Assembly: GCA_023238725.1 (NCBI GenBank)
Contig: CM041531.1
Coordinates: 18,870,643 to 18,934,642, forward strand
Length of the DNA: 64,000 nucleotides
Direction of reading: 5' to 3'
Source: Scortum barcoo
Taxonomy: Eukaryota; Chordata; Actinopteri; Centrarchiformes; Terapontidae
The translations under genes were made by a program, and so were the position numbers. Positions within the stretch are counted from its first letter, which is position 1. Each line of letters opens with the position of its first letter. The notes below the pieces were generated by a model, which saw only the letters and a list, made by a program, of their open reading frames with translations, did no database searches and had not been told where the DNA came from. Below are positions 38,782-49,005 of the stretch, one piece after another.

Positions 38782-41700
38782 TTTCCATTGGCAGGCACAG
38801 GGTCCAGTGGTGTGAGGGCAGAGCAGGGCTTGTAACAGAGATGCCTGATGTACCCAAAATGAGCATCCTGAGCAGGTGTGTGGGAAATCTCCAGTTATCA
38901 GTGCCAATTGGAGGCGGTTAACTTGGACCAAAGTATACTGTCCTGCAAATCATTCTCAACAGTGACGCCTGATTTATGACAATCAAAATGATCTGATTAT
39001 ACAAACTAGTATATAAAGTACAGTAAATGAACGGTAAAATGTTGTATTGATAGTGGTGCAGAGATAGAAATCTAAGACCAGGAGTCTACAGCCACTAGCA
39101 GCTCTGTCAGACTGTACTTAGGCACAGAAGTGCTTTGAGCTTAATGCTAACATCGGCATACTAACTTGCTCACAACAACAATGCTAACATGCTGATGTTT
39201 AGCGTCTTTATCATGTCCACCATCTTAATTAGCACTTAATACACAGTACAGCTAAGGCTGACGGGAATGGCTTTTGTTCTGATAGTATTTCATCATAAAC
39301 CAAATTAAAATGTTGACTTGATGGTGGCGTAAGATGAAAAGTCCAGGATCAAAGAATCATCAATCCAAGTTATTACAATTCATCCTGACAGGGTCATGAC
39401 TGTCTGTACAATTCATCTCCATTTCACTTAAACCCACAACTATAAACCTCATTATGGCGCTTATACAAAGTTTACATTTAATAGTAAAGATATTTCAATC
39501 CGGACCTAAGAGGTGGACTGACCAACACTGCTATCCCAGAGCCACTCCACTAGCATGGCTAAAGGTGACTTTAGTGATAAATGTGTGTGATAAATAGTAT
39601 ACACTGATGTACTTAGTATTAAGTATATGTTCATTGTTTTAACTCTATACAAACACACTAAAACCTAATGAATGAGAAATCAATAAATAACAATAAAGCA
39701 TGTTTCCAATAGAAACATGCAGGGAGGTGACTAGGTGATGTGTATCAGTGAATTTTCTCTTCCGATGATTTATCCCGGTGCTGCCATGGTGCTCTTTCAA
39801 TATCAGGACAAAGAACAAGAAAAAGCTTTTCAGGCAATATTCCCAGTCCCTCAATAAACGTAGTAATGCAATTCACAGATGCAATAACCAAGACTTGTTA
39901 AAGGCAGCAGCATGCAATTACTGCATATAATAGGCCTCAGAATCAATAGAGGCAGGGCTGAGGATCCAGTTTCAAATATCTAGACAGGCAGAGTGCAGCT
40001 ACTCAAATGACAACATCAACCATGGCACCCCTAATCAACATTACTTCAAATTTGGATCATTTGTAGTCCATTTCTACATATTTATAGTTCATTACATGTC
40101 CCTAATTTGATTGGGAGAGTAAAGTGATACATCTGAGTGGAACACAATCTCAGCGTACGGTATCCTCTTCCCTGAGGGAAGCAGTCAAGCTTTCCCTGCT
40201 AGGATGTATGCTTTACTGGGCACACCAAGGTCATCTTATCTCATCCTCTAAGTGCATAAGGTAAATGATACATTGGCTATCTAAACAGCAAATACAGGTC
40301 TGCATTCTGCCTTGTGCACAATACACTGTACCATATCATTTTAAATATACAGCATGTGTTGTGCAGACTAACAGTATCTGGTTGTAAACAGGTATATATA
40401 TTCAGTTTCAAGGCCCTTGTGGTAAAGCTTATTGCACAGGGGAAAAAAAGGGAACAGCCATTTTACCTTCTACTTCTTTACCCACTATTTTGACCAAAGA
40501 GTCAAAACCCGACAACAACGGTGATAAAAAAATATTGTAACTCTGTATATTAAAAGGGAAATTGTACAGTGAAGGAACAGACAACACATTATTCATCTTA
40601 TAAATGCAAAGTTTAACTAATAAGCAATACAACTTGTGGAGATTTGCTGACTTGGCCTGTTTCTGCTATGGCCAGTAGCTTATGGTGGCTAATGTTTATT
40701 ACTGCTAGCCAACTTTAAAAATTGCTAAGCTATTACTGTACAACAAACACAGACAGTCACGTCACTGCCTTTGTGACTACTTGAGCTACTGTTTTACCAT
40801 GTTTTAGCATTTACCATCATCCTCAACAAAAATTGCATAGTCTACCTTTGAATAATGGTACAACCAAAGGACACTGACACTGGACTGATCACGCAATCAC
40901 ATTTCACCAGACTGAAGCTAAGTACTGATGCTAACTTACGTACTGTCAACGAACAACATGGAGGTTACAAAAATAGACAAACAAGAAAACTTGTTATAAC
41001 AAGTACTGATTTTTTTTTTAAAAATAAAACAGAAAAAACATTCACATAATTTATTTGTGACGATGCAAATGCAAGCTAGCGCGGTAGCCTTGCTAACAAA
41101 TAAATCCTCCTACACAGGCCAAAAATATGCGTGCATAAGTCCGACTAATAAATCAAAGCTAATGACAGCTAAAAGCTAATTTCCAGACCTCATCTGAGAA
41201 AGAGGCGTAGCTACACAGAAAGTAGGACTGAATAATAAAGCACACAAGGGGTGGATCTTTATATGCAACCAGATCCCTCCGCTTTTAATTTGAAAACAAT
41301 AGTTAACCGACTGTGGTGGCATAAATTTAGCCTTGTGGTCAAAGTTAGCAGTTCATCATCGGAGCCCTCATAATGGAGACTTCCTTTCCCACTGTACCCT
41401 CAGCCCGCAGCAGACACATTAAGTAGATTAATATAGCATTACAGTGGAGATGGGGTGAAACCTCACAATTCAAAGTGGAAGTCGCATTAATCTTACTTTG
41501 GCTCAGGTTGCAACAAACAATACTTTGGACACTCCACTGCTTGAAAAGAAAATCTATGCTTAAGACTTCTTCTTCTTCTCTCTCTCCTAAGCACAATACC
41601 ATCTGTGCCCTAACACTGGAAACAGTTGTTCCTTTTGATAAAATGCAAATGAGCTGAGCTGTTTTTATCAAGGAGCACCCACACACACCCCCTCCCCGCC

Positions 41701-43058
41701 CCGCCCATCCCCCCTTTCCCTGACACAGTGGGCCCTCACAGCTGGGGGCTGAACGCTCTCCAAGCAGCTTGTGTCGGCGAGGTCCCCGCTGCAGTGGGCC
41801 CCAGCAGCCAGTGGATACAGGGGATGCGCCCACTCAGTGTAAACGTGGGGAGAAAATGAGAACTTCTTCCGTTCATGACACTCTGCGGCCACTTTATGAA
41901 CGCGAGGACGCGCGTTCAAAACGTGGCCGCCTGGGCTCGAATGTCACAGCTGCATCCCGACTTGCCCGAGTGACGTGACTGAAAACAATAAGGTTAACTA
42001 TGACATCTATCTCTGTATTTTGGAGCCGTGTAATGATGCTTTGCTGTGGGTTTTTGAAGCCAGATCAATCTCCCCTGCTAAACTGGATGGGATTGGCCCG
42101 TTTGAACCACAGAGGATGACGGGTATTTTTGGTGCACTTGTCTCTAATGACAGGGCAGCGGAGTGGGTGGAGGGGGAATAGAGAGGGTAAATTTAGCACA
42201 CTGTTAGGACTACTATGGCTCAGAGGCGATTATATACCTCCAGAGAAACAGCCATTCCCTTCTTCTCCTTTAATGCAAAAGTACAGTACACAGTGTTATT
42301 CCAGCAGCTCCGCAGACTCAGATTGCTGGTGACATTTCACTTTTTGTAAGTGCCAGCAGATAGAGTGGCTCAGAGAGTGACACAACTACAGAATCTCTCT
42401 GGGCTCCTTCATTACGTCTTTGAGAAGAAGAAGAAAACAGGTGTTTATGCCCCTCAGCTTTCTGGGATATCACTTTATCTTACAGAGTGCAGTCAAGACG
42501 GTCGGATCACATCAGCGTCAATGCTCACAAGTTACTATGAGGCAATATAGGGTGAGCCTGACTCGTCTGTCTGTAAGTTTATTGTCTTGTGCGGGTCTCG
42601 GGGCAGGCAGCATTTGAGCAGGCAGCATTTCAGGCAATAAAAGAACGTTCCTTATGACAAAGACAGAGGAACAGATGGAATTTATCATTACGGATGTTTT
42701 AGAGGGCTTTACTGTGTGAAATACAGGGCTTATGCATTATGATATTGGCTTTTACTGTCGCCAACTTTTCCTATCTACACTATCTAAATAGCGAATCATG
42801 AACCATAGAAAAATATTTAAAACTTAGGAGCCATTTATATTCATGACACATATGAAAAGGCCAAACTAGAAAAAAAAACATAGTGTTATAAAGACTACAT
42901 TTTACTTGGACAGGAGAGCATATCTGCATTAGCAGAATTTTCCATATTCAAACCTGAAATTTAATACAGAAAGAAAAGAAAAGCGTACTCACATCACCAG
43001 CGGCGAGCAGGGCACCGTTGGCCTCCGCCATGTTCATGTAGTTGTTGTTATTCTGGAA
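27065..43058 (-). CDS. tox3: tox3 coding region, six exons visible, 5'-partial (first coding exon not in window)
   Basis: This is TOX3, a nuclear HMG-box transcription factor. In mammals TOX3 is known to act with CREB/CBP and CITED1 in calcium-dependent transcription in neurons. Joining 42993-43058, 35383-35634, 28776-29039, 28432-28662, 28139-28219 and 27065-27886 on the minus strand gives 571 codons plus TGA, with no frame breaks. Human TOX3 is 576 residues including an exon 1 of about 29, so this protein would be near 600; the excess is mainly in the Gln-rich tail. TOX3 is preferred over TOX, TOX2 and TOX4 because of the [20 protein letters not shown] segment after the HMG box, the Gln-rich tail and the VSIY end (VSIF in human); the other family members have a Cys-containing C-terminus instead. 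Introns run 252, 212, 113, 6343 and 7358 bp from the 3' side. Promoter and start codon are not visible. Confidence 0.96.
27219..27548 (-). repeat. CAG/CAA-rich coding repeat in tox3 exon 7
   Basis: A trinucleotide-biased tract coding mostly Gln with interspersed His, Met and Leu. The pure Gln runs are 18 (27320-27373) and 11 (27227-27259), both mixed CAG/CAA. The triplet bias keeps several frames on both strands open, and those extra frames are shadows. Confidence 0.95.
27887..28138 (-). other. tox3 intron 6 (252 bp)
   Basis: The donor is GTGAGA and the acceptor TTCTTCTCCATTCAG. AT-rich, with no other feature seen. Confidence 0.93.
28139..28219 (-). CDS. tox3: tox3 exon 6 (27 codons), end of the HMG box
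   Basis: The exon encodes [20 protein letters not shown] then RASLVSK, the third helix and end of the HMG box. It is too short to form a noticeable open frame and was found from the family motif. The acceptor CATCATAG precedes GTT at 28219; the donor GTGAGA follows AAG at 28139. Both junctions are phase 0, so it joins exon 5 (EEQKQ) and exon 7 (AAAES) without disturbing the frame. It is flanked by introns of 212 bp (5') and 252 bp (3'). Human TOX3 has [20 protein letters not shown] here, one Ser/Arg difference at the fourth position. Loss of this exon would keep the frame but remove most of helix 3. Confidence 0.97.
28220..28431 (-). other. tox3 intron 5 (212 bp), splits the HMG box, weak donor
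   Basis: The donor is GTACTA rather than GTRAGT-like; the acceptor is CATCATAG. If retained, translation continues for 15 residues past the Gln that ends exon 5 and stops at 28386-28384, giving a protein truncated within the HMG box. Confidence 0.93.
28432..28662 (-). CDS. tox3: tox3 exon 5 (77 codons), nuclear localisation signal and most of the HMG box
   Basis: Exon residues 1-13 are a linker starting VIGEKRPAP. Residues 14-25 hold the lysine-rich nuclear localisation signal KKPKTPKKKKKK. From residue 26 the DPNEPQKPVSAYALFF motif opens the HMG box, followed by helix 1 and helix 2 (TFGEVSKIVASMWDGLGEEQ). HMG boxes bind and bend DNA in the minor groove; the TOX type is a single box with structure-dependent binding. 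The acceptor CATTGCAG precedes GTC at 28662. The donor follows CAG at 28432 and reads GTACTA, weaker than the GTGAG(T/C/A) donors of the other visible introns, but it lies exactly where the family box is split (EEQKQ|VYK). The box is almost identical to other vertebrate TOX proteins, so it assigns the family rather than the paralogue. Confidence 0.98.
28663..28775 (-). other. tox3 intron 4 (113 bp)
   Basis: Minimal intron between the Ser/Pro linker exon and the HMG-box exon. The donor is GTGAGC and the acceptor CATTGCAG with a TTTCTTC-rich tract before it. This size is near the lower limit typical of teleost introns. Confidence 0.93.
28776..29039 (-). CDS. tox3: tox3 exon 4 (88 codons), Ser/Pro-rich linker
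   Basis: Encodes NVGPGHLRQYPPNPAMVMKS and onward, then LSRNQLTTINQSQLNTQLSL, then TSPSPPASKSATPSPSSS and an acidic end INEDDQDEGNR. The NQLTTINQSQL and SPSPPASKSATPSPSSS motifs are diagnostic of the TOX family and closest to human TOX3, which has INEEDADEANR at the end. The acceptor TTTACAG precedes AAT at 29039; the donor GTGAGC follows AGA at 28776. The region is predicted to be disordered and joins the N-terminal activation region to the nuclear localisation signal; its many Ser-Pro pairs are possible proline-directed kinase sites (inference). Intron 4 on its 3' side is only 113 bp. Confidence 0.97.
29040..35382 (-). other. tox3 intron 3 (6343 bp)
   Basis: No further exon is recognised. 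The intron is AT-rich with scattered homopolymer runs, a short TG run near 31104-31120 and a C/T-rich plus-strand stretch at about 31980-32120. The open frames inside it (for example the 77-codon plus-strand frame at 31510-31743) have no family resemblance and no matching splice context, and I treat them as chance. Long single-copy-looking stretches could hold enhancers, but this cannot be shown from one sequence. Confidence 0.85.
35383..35634 (-). CDS. tox3: tox3 exon 3 (84 codons), TOX-family N-terminal region
   Basis: The exon starts with [20 protein letters not shown], the near-invariant TOX-family motif, here followed by TOX3-type sequence. It continues through an acidic and proline-rich stretch to QFPPQSLDLPSITISRN, which matches human TOX3, and ends NNGHPV. 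The acceptor is TTGCAG before ACT at 35634; the donor is GTGAGC after GTG at 35383; both are phase 0. The composition (Pro, Asp/Glu, Ser, few Lys) fits a disordered N-terminal activation region, as described for the family. Fish-specific divergence is concentrated between the two conserved motifs. The open frame continues into the intron for about 34 more residues before a stop, but the donor and the family match end the exon at 35383. Confidence 0.97.
38745..38780 (+). repeat. GT microsatellite, 18 units, in tox3 intron 2
   Basis: The longest uninterrupted GT array in the window, preceded by an imperfect GA run (38728-38742). It is a likely length-polymorphic marker. Confidence 0.95.
39088..39564 (+). 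mobile_element. non-autonomous DNA-transposon-like repeat (MITE-like), nearly full length
   Basis: A 0.48-kb unit with ACAGCCACTAGCAGCTCTG at the left end and GAGCCACTCCACTAGCATGG at the right end, imperfect inverted ends built on GCCA..CTAG. Inside are GTGCTTTGAGCTTAATGCTA, AATGCTAACATGCTGATGTT, GGCTGACGGGAATGG, GATGAAAAGTCCAGGATCA and ATTACAATTCATCCTGA. I recall this as an abundant percomorph repeat. Related copies are at 48822-49005 (same strand) and, more diverged, 5320-5500 (opposite strand). It has no coding capacity. It sits in tox3 intron 2. Confidence 0.72.
42603..42630 (+). repeat. 13-bp direct duplication
   Basis: GCAGGCAGCATTT occurs twice, separated by GA. Intronic. Confidence 0.9.
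42993..43058 (-). CDS. tox3: tox3 exon 2 (22 codons)
   Basis: Read on the minus strand this exon gives FQNNNNYMNMAEANGALLAA followed by Gly-Asp. It matches the start of the part shared by human TOX3 isoforms, where the residues are FGNNNNYMNMAEANNAFF and onward. The acceptor is TTTGCAG before TTC at 43058 and the donor is GTGAGT after GAT at 42993; both are strong and phase 0. It is too short to appear as a stand-alone open frame and was found by matching the family motif and the splice sites. It is isolated, with 7.4 kb of intron on its 3' side and more than 20.9 kb on its 5' side. The segment belongs to the N-terminal region; no separate function is assigned to it. Confidence 0.95.
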
Positions 43059-46000
43059 CTGCAAATGAGAACAAAAACACACAATGAGCCTACCAGCGTC
43101 CAGATAACCTTCAGTGTAACTCGAATCCTTTCATAATGGACACCTGTCACTCAAACAGATTGTCACACTTGGCTCTGAAATGTTTACACATCGAGTTAAC
43201 CCCTTTCTCTACGTGCACGGGCGCATTCTGCCACTCTGCCATTATTGTGACATGACGAGAGGCATGTGAGAGGCCCAGGCCAATTCAAGCCAGGGTAATG
43301 AGAATCTGGTCTGGCTATTCAGCTCTTATGGGATGGCAATTAAGGATATGTTTGCATCACAAAGCCAAGTATCAAGATGCGGTGGCAGGTTATTAACTTC
43401 AAATAAACTGAGGGAGAAGAGTGATACTGAGGGGAAATAAGGAGGTGGAGAGTGTTTTTAATATGGGTGGAGTACATTTTTGGTTAATGAGAGCTGGCTT
43501 TTGAAAATCTGATTTCAAAATAAAAGTATTTTGGATCCATCTTATTTTAGAGCAACAATAAAAATCGATTCTGCTCAAGCATTTTTAATATGATACCTGA
43601 TACCAAGAGTTAATCACAGAGTGACCAGTGGCAATAAAAATTGCGAGTGCCACAGTGCTGTTTAAGACAGTTGATAGGCTATTAAAACCCTGTACTTTGG
43701 TAAGAAATAACATGTTTTCACAACATAACCCCCCCACCCCCTCCAAACCCACACATAGCCTTCTGGCAAATGGCAGCCACTTCCTTTCTTTGGAGACACA
43801 ACCATGCTGACAGGTAGGAACAATGGGACATAGAATGAAGAATTATGGGCTAGCAGCTGGGCCCAGGAGCACAATGCACCTCTCTGTGAGCGAGGAGTGC
43901 AAAACCCAGCCTACACGGCACGGAGGAGAAAGAATCATGGCGTGTTTGCGTCTTCATGGGGTTCCATTGAGAACATATTTTCAACAAAGCTCTTCAGTAA
44001 TCTCTTTTGTGTGTTTATTACAAAGTCACTCTCTTAAAACATTATGAGAGGCAAGGAACTCCAATAGACGGAAAAAAAGAGAGAGAGAGAGGAAAAAATG
44101 TCTTCTTATCTTAGCAGAGGAAGCCAAACAATGGTAGAAACAAATTAAGATCAGAGCGAACTGAGAAGTGCATTAATATATTTTCTAACCCTTTGTGTTT
44201 TTTTCCCTGTCTCCTTTTCTTCGGAGTGGTTAGTATGCGAATGTAATTACCGAAAGAACTGCTGCTAATCAACTGCGAATGGTATCCATTAATTAGTCTA
44301 TGCCCTGGAGAGAGAGTGGGGAATCAGCAGCAATGTTAACAGTGTTACGCACCAATGAGAAGGGGAGCCACAGGCCCTGCTTGCAGTTGCTGAAGCAGGT
44401 GGTTTGTGCCGTCGAGGCCTCCGGTGCCGTCTTACCTGGAACTGCCCCACTAAACTATATCTGACTCGCGTGCCAGGGGTTTGCATGTTTGCACAAACGC
44501 ATGCACAAACACAGAAAAAGACCCACACACACCTCAAGTGAGAAACATCTGCCAATAGCCAGCACCCCTCCATTTCCCAGCTGTGTGTAACTTTGAGACA
44601 TGACATGGCTGGGTTACGTCAGCCACTCGGCTGGTAATTAACCTTATGCTGGGCTTATCTTGGAAGTGTTACTCCGTCCCCTTCTTCTTTTAGATAACAA
44701 ATTGAAGTCTCAGAGATATCCTTCTCTATTCAAGCACTAGGAACATTGTTCTGATTGTGGGGGGAGATAGGGCTTCGCACAGAGCTCTCTCTGTTTCTTC
44801 AATCCCTGTGTCTGTATGGATGTGAATACGCTTTTAAAGAGTGAGCAGGCAATTGCTCTTTGTTGTAAACAGTTTGGTGAGAATTTGGGAGAATCCCAGA
44901 GGAATATAGACAGATCTGAAATCTTTATGCTACTAAATACAGACGCTTGCATACGTTCCTGCCTGAAAAGAAGCTGAGAAATGTTTCAGTAGGCTTTATC
45001 TAAACAGGCTCCGTGCAAACTTCTCGGTGGCAATAATCGTCACACATTTTCAACTCAATTACTTGCCATCTTACACATCGCTGGTTTATGGGGATGACAA
45101 CTTCACGAGCATGTAAGTGTTTATAAATCAGGAGGCGATGTGTCATTAAAACAAACACACCACACTGAGACGTACGGCTGAATTACATACTGTAGGCACG
45201 GACATTAGATCCATTAGAGAAAAACACAATCAAGTTAAGTCCAAGTGCTAATTAGTGGTGTGAAACTCCCTGGGCTCTGTCTCAGTGAGTCATGTTTTAT
45301 TGTGTTTTCAGGGCCCTTCCAGTTCCACATCTCCTCCGAGAACTGTGACTAACATCTCAAGAAATGTCCCCAGCCACCGGTATCAATTTTCGCCATTAAA
45401 AGCTGTACCATGTCGAGGCCTCGGTGGACGATCAGACCAGGGAGTGGAGATTATTATTGTTATTCCCAATTCTTTTTTTTTTTTTGGGAGGGGGGGAAGG
45501 TGGTGGGGGACATTTGCTGCTCATGTTCGAGGTAGTGCCAATTGAGTCAAATGCCAGATGAAATTAAGTGTGATTGGAGGGACCACGCAGCTGACGGTAA
45601 GGGACCGTGCTAAAATGGGTCAGCGCAGACAATGAAGGCTCTGTAATTAAAATGATGTGACGAACTAGACGAGAGCCGAGGTGGCCATGTGAGGGGCCAG
45701 GCGACCGGGTGTGTGCACGGAAGAGCGTTTTGGAATCAGAGACACACCACTGATGAAAAGTTGGGGGAAATCTGAGCAAAATAAATGCGCTTCAAACACA
45801 ATAAATCCAGGAAATGTCTAGTAAAGCACTACGGCCGAGGGAGTGATGTTACATGCATTAAAGAAACAGGCATCTCACTTCTTCACATTTCTGAAAATCA
45901 GTCGTGTACCTCCAGAAGAGACCCAAAGGGAAGCCATAGAAAAGAGTGCTTTAAAATAGCTGTGGGATAGGAGGATTTTATTAACAGAGTGAATTCATGG

Positions 46001-48821
46001 TTAAAGGTGCTCCGTAATATGAGTCACACCAAGAGCCAGACATGGCTACATGGCAGAGCAAACACTGGGCACTCAGTGTTTTTATTTCTCCTTCTGCACC
46101 ACCAGCACATTTCTTCAATAACTGTTTAACAGGAGAGAATTAAGAGCTTACATGGACCCTGATCCTGACGTGAAAAGGCTCCACTGTCTGCATAATCGCA
46201 GGCAGACAGAAAACCAAGCAACCTCACAGTGAATGGGATGAATATCAATTTCTACGTTTTTCTGTAAATGCTCAGTGCTGACTTAATATTTTACCTTAAG
46301 GATTTTCTCGGAGTCGCTGCAAAAGCTTCAGTTATTCACGATCAAACGAAACAGTTACAATCAGATTGTAAACTACAAAACACTAGCATGCACGCTGCCC
46401 ATTTCTTATTTTTCTGACTGAAGCCGGTGTAATTTTGATGCTTGACTTTTCCCCCCGCACCTTTTAAATCCCAGCGCAGGAATATTTGTATGAAAGAATG
46501 TCCAGTGGGAAATAAGGTGTTTTACAGCTATTATAGCAAACAAAATTATTTCAACCTCAGGGCGAACACAATATTGCACCAACATGACCCCATCTCACCC
46601 GCGCATATGATGGAGTAACCACACAGATCCTATCAGTAAACATGAACTGGACAACCAAGACCCACAGAATACACGCCTGAAGAGCCTCTGATAGCACAGC
46701 TGCCATCTCTGCATGCATACAAATGGAAAATAAACATGCACTCACCTATACCTCCTCATCTGACCTTTGAATACTGCTTTGTCAGTGGTGATCAAATGAT
46801 AAAGAACGACTGGGAGAGATGCAAGATGACACAGCTTATACCATAAAAAAGACTGAAAATTAGATGCGTTTTCTTAAATTTGGCATTTTCGAATCACCTT
46901 CAGCAGACTGTTCCTTGGTTTTACAGTACAAATCAAACAGTCACAACATCGGTGCTGTCTGTCAGCAGGTAACCAAATTGGACACATTCTTCCTCCCCAC
47001 TGAAAACCACCAAACTAATTCAATCAAGAGCCCAGGCTTTTCCAGAAACATATCAACTGCTGACAAGCGATTTTACAGTTCAGCTTGAGCTCAGTAATCA
47101 CAGCCTAGCATGTGTTCTCTGGAACATGACACTCGTGCTAATATGTTCTCCAGTGGTCTTCATAAAAGACAGCAAAAACACCACAGGTCAAACTCAACCT
47201 CCAATCCAGAGACACCCGCGGTAATTTGCTATGTATTATTTTATGCAATTTCCCTTCAAGCTCAGCCTACCACCAGGTTTGAGCCTCTCATTCAGACTGG
47301 AGAGTCAAGAGAGCAGCGTTCTTGCGATCCGGGTCTGGCACCTCTGGAAAAGTTATCTTTTGATTCCCAAGGTCCTCCTCACCAAATGCATGCTCATTTA
47401 CAACCTAATTCTGCATAAACACTCTGCAGCTGCCTCTCTGGTGATCACAAGGCCTATTCACGCCCAGCAGGCCACCGCGCAGGCAGCGCCGAGGTGACAT
47501 ATATAGATATATTTCCTCCTATGTGTGCAGCAGTCAATTTGTAAAGCGACTCTGCAACACAGCATGTCCACACAGTCGGCTCGCAACCTGTGTTCTGATC
47601 TGCAGGCCGAATCGATTGGTAATTCAGTTTAAAGCTAAAATCATTACTCCCCCAGCCCAGCACTGTCTTCCACCATTAGGACTGCTAGTCCTCAACTACA
47701 TAAGGTAGCACTGAGGGGAAGTTCGTTGTAAATATCTCACTCTCCTTCTGCCTCTCAGCGTGAGTACAGCCACAGCAGTGCCGAGGATCCAGCATGAGAA
47801 AAAGTCGAGGTCTTATCTGGGATCTGAATCAAGCTGATGACAGTTTTGTTCAGGCTGTGTGCTGATTATCTCCTCTCCCTCGCCCCGCGCTGACCACTGA
47901 GGCCTCATCCAGTGTCATCACAGCTTGCTGTCCTTTAGTAAACAAAGACCTGGAGGAACAGTTTAAACCCTTGCCGAGATATCAAACCCGCTAAAAAAGA
48001 CCGTGTTTCCCAGTACAGGTTACAAGAATGATGTGGGATCAGCTCTAACAGTACCTTTCTTCAGTGTTTGATCAGAGAATGTTAAACATGTGAGATTCAG
48101 GTTGAGGTTTGGAGGACGTCACTGCCTCTTTGAATTATGTGAGAAACACATTAAAGATGGAGGCTGTCATGAGCAAAACCCAAAACAGAGCTTCTGTTCT
48201 CTAAATGACTATACACAGGACAGAAACATTACAATTCTGTCACGGGGCATGAAACCAAGTTTGCATATCCAACCAAAATGACAAGCTTAACTATCGAAAT
48301 AAAGGAAAAACTAAGCGATTTCACAGCTCAGCAAATATGCATTATGTTTTTTCAAGCTTCCCAGTCATTATGGCAGCGTTGAAAGACAGTAAAAGGCGAG
48401 CTATAGTTGGTGCGTTCAGCATATTCCTCGGGGCTAAATTTATATTCAGCACAGGCGCAGTGTACAGGAGTGATAACATGGAGACACAAACAGGCTGGGG
48501 TGAAACAGCATTTGTAAGAATTCTGCATTTCTTTTAAAGTATTTGAAAATGAGGTTAGTTGAGTTTACTGCATCAATGCATGCATGAGTTTGCTGTCAAT
48601 CACAGAAAAGTAAACTTCTTTCTCACACTGTATTGTAAGAATCCACTCATCTTTTACAACACCTTAAAAGACATGCTATAAATCTTTAAACAAATTCTCA
48701 CCCACGTTTGACCACAGTAGTGTTTTAAAATAAAGAGAACACAATACCAAGTCACTCTGGGATATTTAGCTATATGTCATTTATTAATGTTTCTCCAACA
48801 TTAAAGAGCACAATTCCAAAA

Positions 48822-49005
48822 CATCATCATACTAACATGCTCACCATAGAAACACAAATGGATATTTAGTGTGCAGTGCAGATGGCAATGTCATTCATTT
48901 TTCAGGTATTTGGTCGTAAACCAAAATACTGGACACATAAAAAAAATGACATAATGATGGTGAAAGATTAAAAGTCCAGGGACAACTAAAGTTACATCAA
49001 TTTAT
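48822..49005 (+). mobile_element. fragment of the same MITE-like repeat
   Basis: Shares with 39088-39564 the order ACTAACATGCTCACCA, TTCAGGTATTTGGTCGTAAA, ATGATGGTGAAAGATTAAAA, GTCCAGGGA and AAAGTTA. Only the middle of the element remains. It lies in tox3 intron 1. Confidence 0.65.

Larger units (their letters stand above)
35635..42992 (-). other. tox3 intron 2 (7358 bp)
   Basis: Holds a GT microsatellite (38745-38780), a near-complete short transposon-like repeat (39088-39564), a duplicated 13-mer at 42603-42630 and a GC-rich stretch at about 41660-41960. No additional exon is recognised. The 162-codon minus-strand frame at 41345-41833 crosses the GC-rich stretch and looks like a chance frame. 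Confidence 0.85.

Noticed and set aside
38202..38798. 198-codon minus-strand open frame
   Set aside because: Begins in the GT microsatellite (poly Thr-His) and has no recognisable domain; chance frame.
41345..41833. 162-codon minus-strand open frame in tox3 intron 2
   Set aside because: No known domain, low-complexity Gly/Arg-rich start over a GC-rich stretch, no consistent splice context; best explained as a chance frame.
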